Of a stretch of 6,615 nucleotides of DNA, positions 5,137 to 6,615 are shown piece after piece. Origin of the DNA: JANMZR01 sp040385875 (GTDB lineage Bacteria > Bacteroidota > Bacteroidia > Cytophagales > Spirosomataceae); the NCBI GenBank assembly GCA_040385875.1, contig JAZKGO010000011.1, positions 1-6,615 on the forward strand, written 5' to 3'. Both the position numbers and the translations under genes were made by a program. The notes beneath the pieces were generated by a model. The model had not been told where the DNA came from. It was given only the letters and a program-made list of their open reading frames with translations, and made no database searches. Each line of letters begins with the position of its first letter. The first letter of the stretch is position 1.

Positions 5137-6285
5137 ATGAATAGAATTATCATAATTTTAATGCTTTTCGGGATAATCTCTTGCCGAAAAACGGGTACCA
5201 AAGCGCTCGAAAAGGGGAACTATTACCAGGCTGTGATGCAAGCTGCAGAAAAACTTAAATCAGATCCAAAGAACGAAAAAGCACTTCAAGTACTCCCAAA
5301 TGCTTATAATAGTGCCGTTGAAGAACTTCTAAGCGATATTAGTCGAAATCAAAATGCCAATTTGCAGTTTCGTTGGGAGAATGTTTTGGACTATTACAAT
5401 CAATTGAATCGCATGCAAGAAACCATTGAGCGATGTACCGCCTGCCGTAGAATTGTAAGCCCTAAAACCTTTTATAAAGAAACTGAAAGTGTGAGAGAAA
5501 GTGCTGTAAATGAACGAATTAGTTTGGCTGATCGTCTTTTGAATACAGCTAAAAGCACGAATAATAAATTAGACGCAAGATCGGCTTACAACCATTATGA
5601 AAAAGTATTAAATTTTGCTCCCAATACTATTGATATTCGAAATAAATTGAACGAAGCCCTATTTTTTGGCTCTTATCATGTAGTATTGGAACAAGCTAGA
5701 ATCAACTCCAGAATGTACCAATATAGCAACGAATATTTTTTGAGTAAGGTAGATGAATTTGCCAAAAACAATAGAAGATTAAACAAATTCATCCGATTTT
5801 ATACCCCCGAAGAAGCTAAAACTGAAAACCTAAAGCCAGACCATATTGTTCGTTTAGAATTTGTTGATTTCATTGTGGGTGAAACTCTAATCCAAACCGA
5901 CCGACAAACCCTTACTAGTAAAGACAGTGTTAAAACTGGCGATGCAACAATAGGCGGTAAAAAAGTAGCCGTCTATGGCAAAGTAAACGCAACCCTAATT
6001 AAAAATAAGAAAACAGTAAGGTCAGCAGGTGTTTTATTAATGGAAATGATTGATTATCAATCCAATAGGCTGATTAAAAAGGAAGAATTAGGAGGCGAAT
6101 TTATTTGGATCAATGATTGGGCAAATTTCAATGGAGATGAAAGAGCACTCTCCACAGCAGATAAACTAGCCATTAAAATGAAAGAGGAATTGCCACCACC
6201 CCCACAAACCTTATTTATTGAATTTACCAAACCTATTTACGATCAATTAACTGTCAAAATCAAACAATTCTATGATAAATATTAG
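5137..6285 (+). CDS. Putative lipoprotein with TPR-like N-terminal half, unknown function
   Basis: 382 residues. The N-terminus (MNRIIIILMLFGIISC) is a lipoprotein signal with a lipobox ending at Cys16. The residues after Cys are RKTG and not the acidic run typical of surface-exported Bacteroidota lipoproteins, so a periplasm-facing anchor is more likely. Residues about 22-65 (ALEKGNYYQAVMQAAEKLK, DPKNEKAL) and 148-182 (ARSAYNHYEKVLNFAPNTID) look like TPR helices. Cys100 and Cys103 form a CTAC motif. The C-terminal part, from about 230, looks strand-rich, with VRLEFVDFIVGETL and GEFIWINDWANFNGDERA, and a PPPP run at 353-356. I do not recognise a named family for the whole protein. Its last 14 bp overlap the start of the sialidase-like gene, so the two are probably co-translated. 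The ATG at 5137 is preceded by ACCTCCT (5127-5133) and has no Shine-Dalgarno. The CDS is certain; a scaffold or partner role near the envelope is inference. Confidence 0.85.
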   Translation: MNRIIIILMLFGIISCRKTGTKALEKGNYYQAVMQAAEKLKSDPKNEKALQVLPNAYNSAVEELLSDISRNQNANLQFRWENVLDYYNQLNRMQETIERCTACRRIVSPKTFYKETESVRESAVNERISLADRLLNTAKSTNNKLDARSAYNHYEKVLNFAPNTIDIRNKLNEALFFGSYHVVLEQARINSRMYQYSNEYFLSKVDEFAKNNRRLNKFIRFYTPEEAKTENLKPDHIVRLEFVDFIVGETLIQTDRQTLTSKDSVKTGDATIGGKKVAVYGKVNATLIKNKKTVRSAGVLLMEMIDYQSNRLIKKEELGGEFIWINDWANFNGDERALSTADKLAIKMKEELPPPPQTLFIEFTKPIYDQLTVKIKQFYDKY

Positions 6286-6615
6286 AAATTCAAAATTCTC
6301 AATCAACCTTGCCCTCTTGTTTTTATTGTTTTTTGCAAAACAGAATGCTATTATTTCACAATTTAAAATCACTCAATCGGAGTTTATATACGAAAAAGCA
6401 CCTTTTCCTTCTTGCCATGCTTCCACTATCGCAGAAACACCAAAAGGCCTCGTTACGGCTTGGTTTGGTGGAACTGATGAAGGAGATAACGATGTTGGAA
6501 TTTGGGTGAGCCGGCAGGAAAACGGTAGTTGGACAGCACCTGTTGAGGTAGCCAATGGGGTCCAAAATGAATCTTTGCGATTTCCCTGCTGGAATCCAGT
6601 ATTATTCCAAATGCC
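6272..6615 (+). CDS. Secreted sialidase-like (BNR/Asp-box) glycosyl hydrolase, N-terminal part (3' end outside window)
   Basis: The frame opens at an ATG inside the end of the lipoprotein gene and stays open for 114 codons to the window edge. Residues 1-30 form a signal peptide with a hydrophobic core (NLALLFLLFFA). The mature start contains FIYEKAPFPSCHASTIAETP, GLVTAWFGGTDEGDNDVGIW, then VSRQENGSWTAPVEVANG and PCWNPVLFQ. This is the first blade of a bacterial sialidase-like six-bladed beta-propeller (BNR repeat type, annotated as exo-alpha-sialidase in many Bacteroidota). Such proteins act on glycans outside the cytoplasm. True sialic acid cleavage cannot be judged, since the remaining catalytic residues lie beyond the window. 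The 14-bp overlap with the preceding lipoprotein gene indicates an operon with coupled translation. Confidence 0.88.
   Translation, partial: MINIRNSKFSINLALLFLLFFAKQNAIISQFKITQSEFIYEKAPFPSCHASTIAETPKGLVTAWFGGTDEGDNDVGIWVSRQENGSWTAPVEVANGVQNESLRFPCWNPVLFQM

Noticed and set aside
6309..6565. Open frames on both strands near the right edge
   Set aside because: They are shadows of the sialidase-like frame starting at 6272, which has a signal peptide and conserved family motifs.
1..6615. Defence island, CRISPR, toxin-antitoxin, insertion sequence or prophage content
   Set aside because: No spaced direct repeats, transposase, recombinase, Cas, nuclease-helicase or toxin-antitoxin pair is visible. 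The SdpR-like regulator has no immunity or toxin partner in the window.

Overview
The window looks like chromosomal DNA from a member of the Bacteroidota, plausibly a cytophagia-type marine or soil organism. It is AT-rich, lacks Shine-Dalgarno-like leaders (A-rich leaders instead), has a promoter fitting the Bacteroidota pattern (TTG, 19 bp, TAnnTTTG), and its protein types are common in that phylum. The placement is inferred from protein character and promoter style, with no search behind it.

Layout, left to right. (1) Positions 1-1122 carry the C-terminal part of a PolX-family protein (degenerate polymerase palm plus an intact PHP phosphoesterase domain). It overlaps by 8 bp a family 9 glycosyltransferase of the LPS heptosyltransferase type (1115-2128). 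(2) A small ArsR/SdpR-type repressor (2466-2152, minus strand) converges on the glycosyltransferase. Its upstream region holds a good Bacteroidota promoter overlapped by repeated TTGTCNAATNA-like sites, which suggests autorepression. (3) A Tat-exported TIM-barrel sugar phosphate isomerase/epimerase-like protein (2818-3894) has a Pro/Gly/Ala-rich insert in the barrel and is followed by a convincing intrinsic terminator. (4) A single DUF5995-like gene (3998-4759) is followed by a 377-bp gap containing a perfect 12-bp inverted repeat. (5) A putative TPR-type lipoprotein (5137-6285) overlaps by 14 bp a secreted sialidase-like (BNR/Asp-box) gene that starts at 6272 and runs off the right edge.

The genes do not form one pathway. 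There are two translationally coupled pairs (PolX-GT9 and lipoprotein-sialidase) separated by single-gene units. The right-hand pair and the Tat-exported TIM-barrel protein fit an envelope or glycan-processing context, but nothing in the sequence proves a shared pathway. I see no mobile element, CRISPR array, rRNA or tRNA. I do not see a clearly new multi-gene system. The most checkable oddities are the apparent loss of the polymerase active site in the PolX-like protein, the repressor site cluster, the proline/glycine-rich insert in an otherwise intact TIM barrel, and the uncharacterised lipoprotein coupled to a sialidase.
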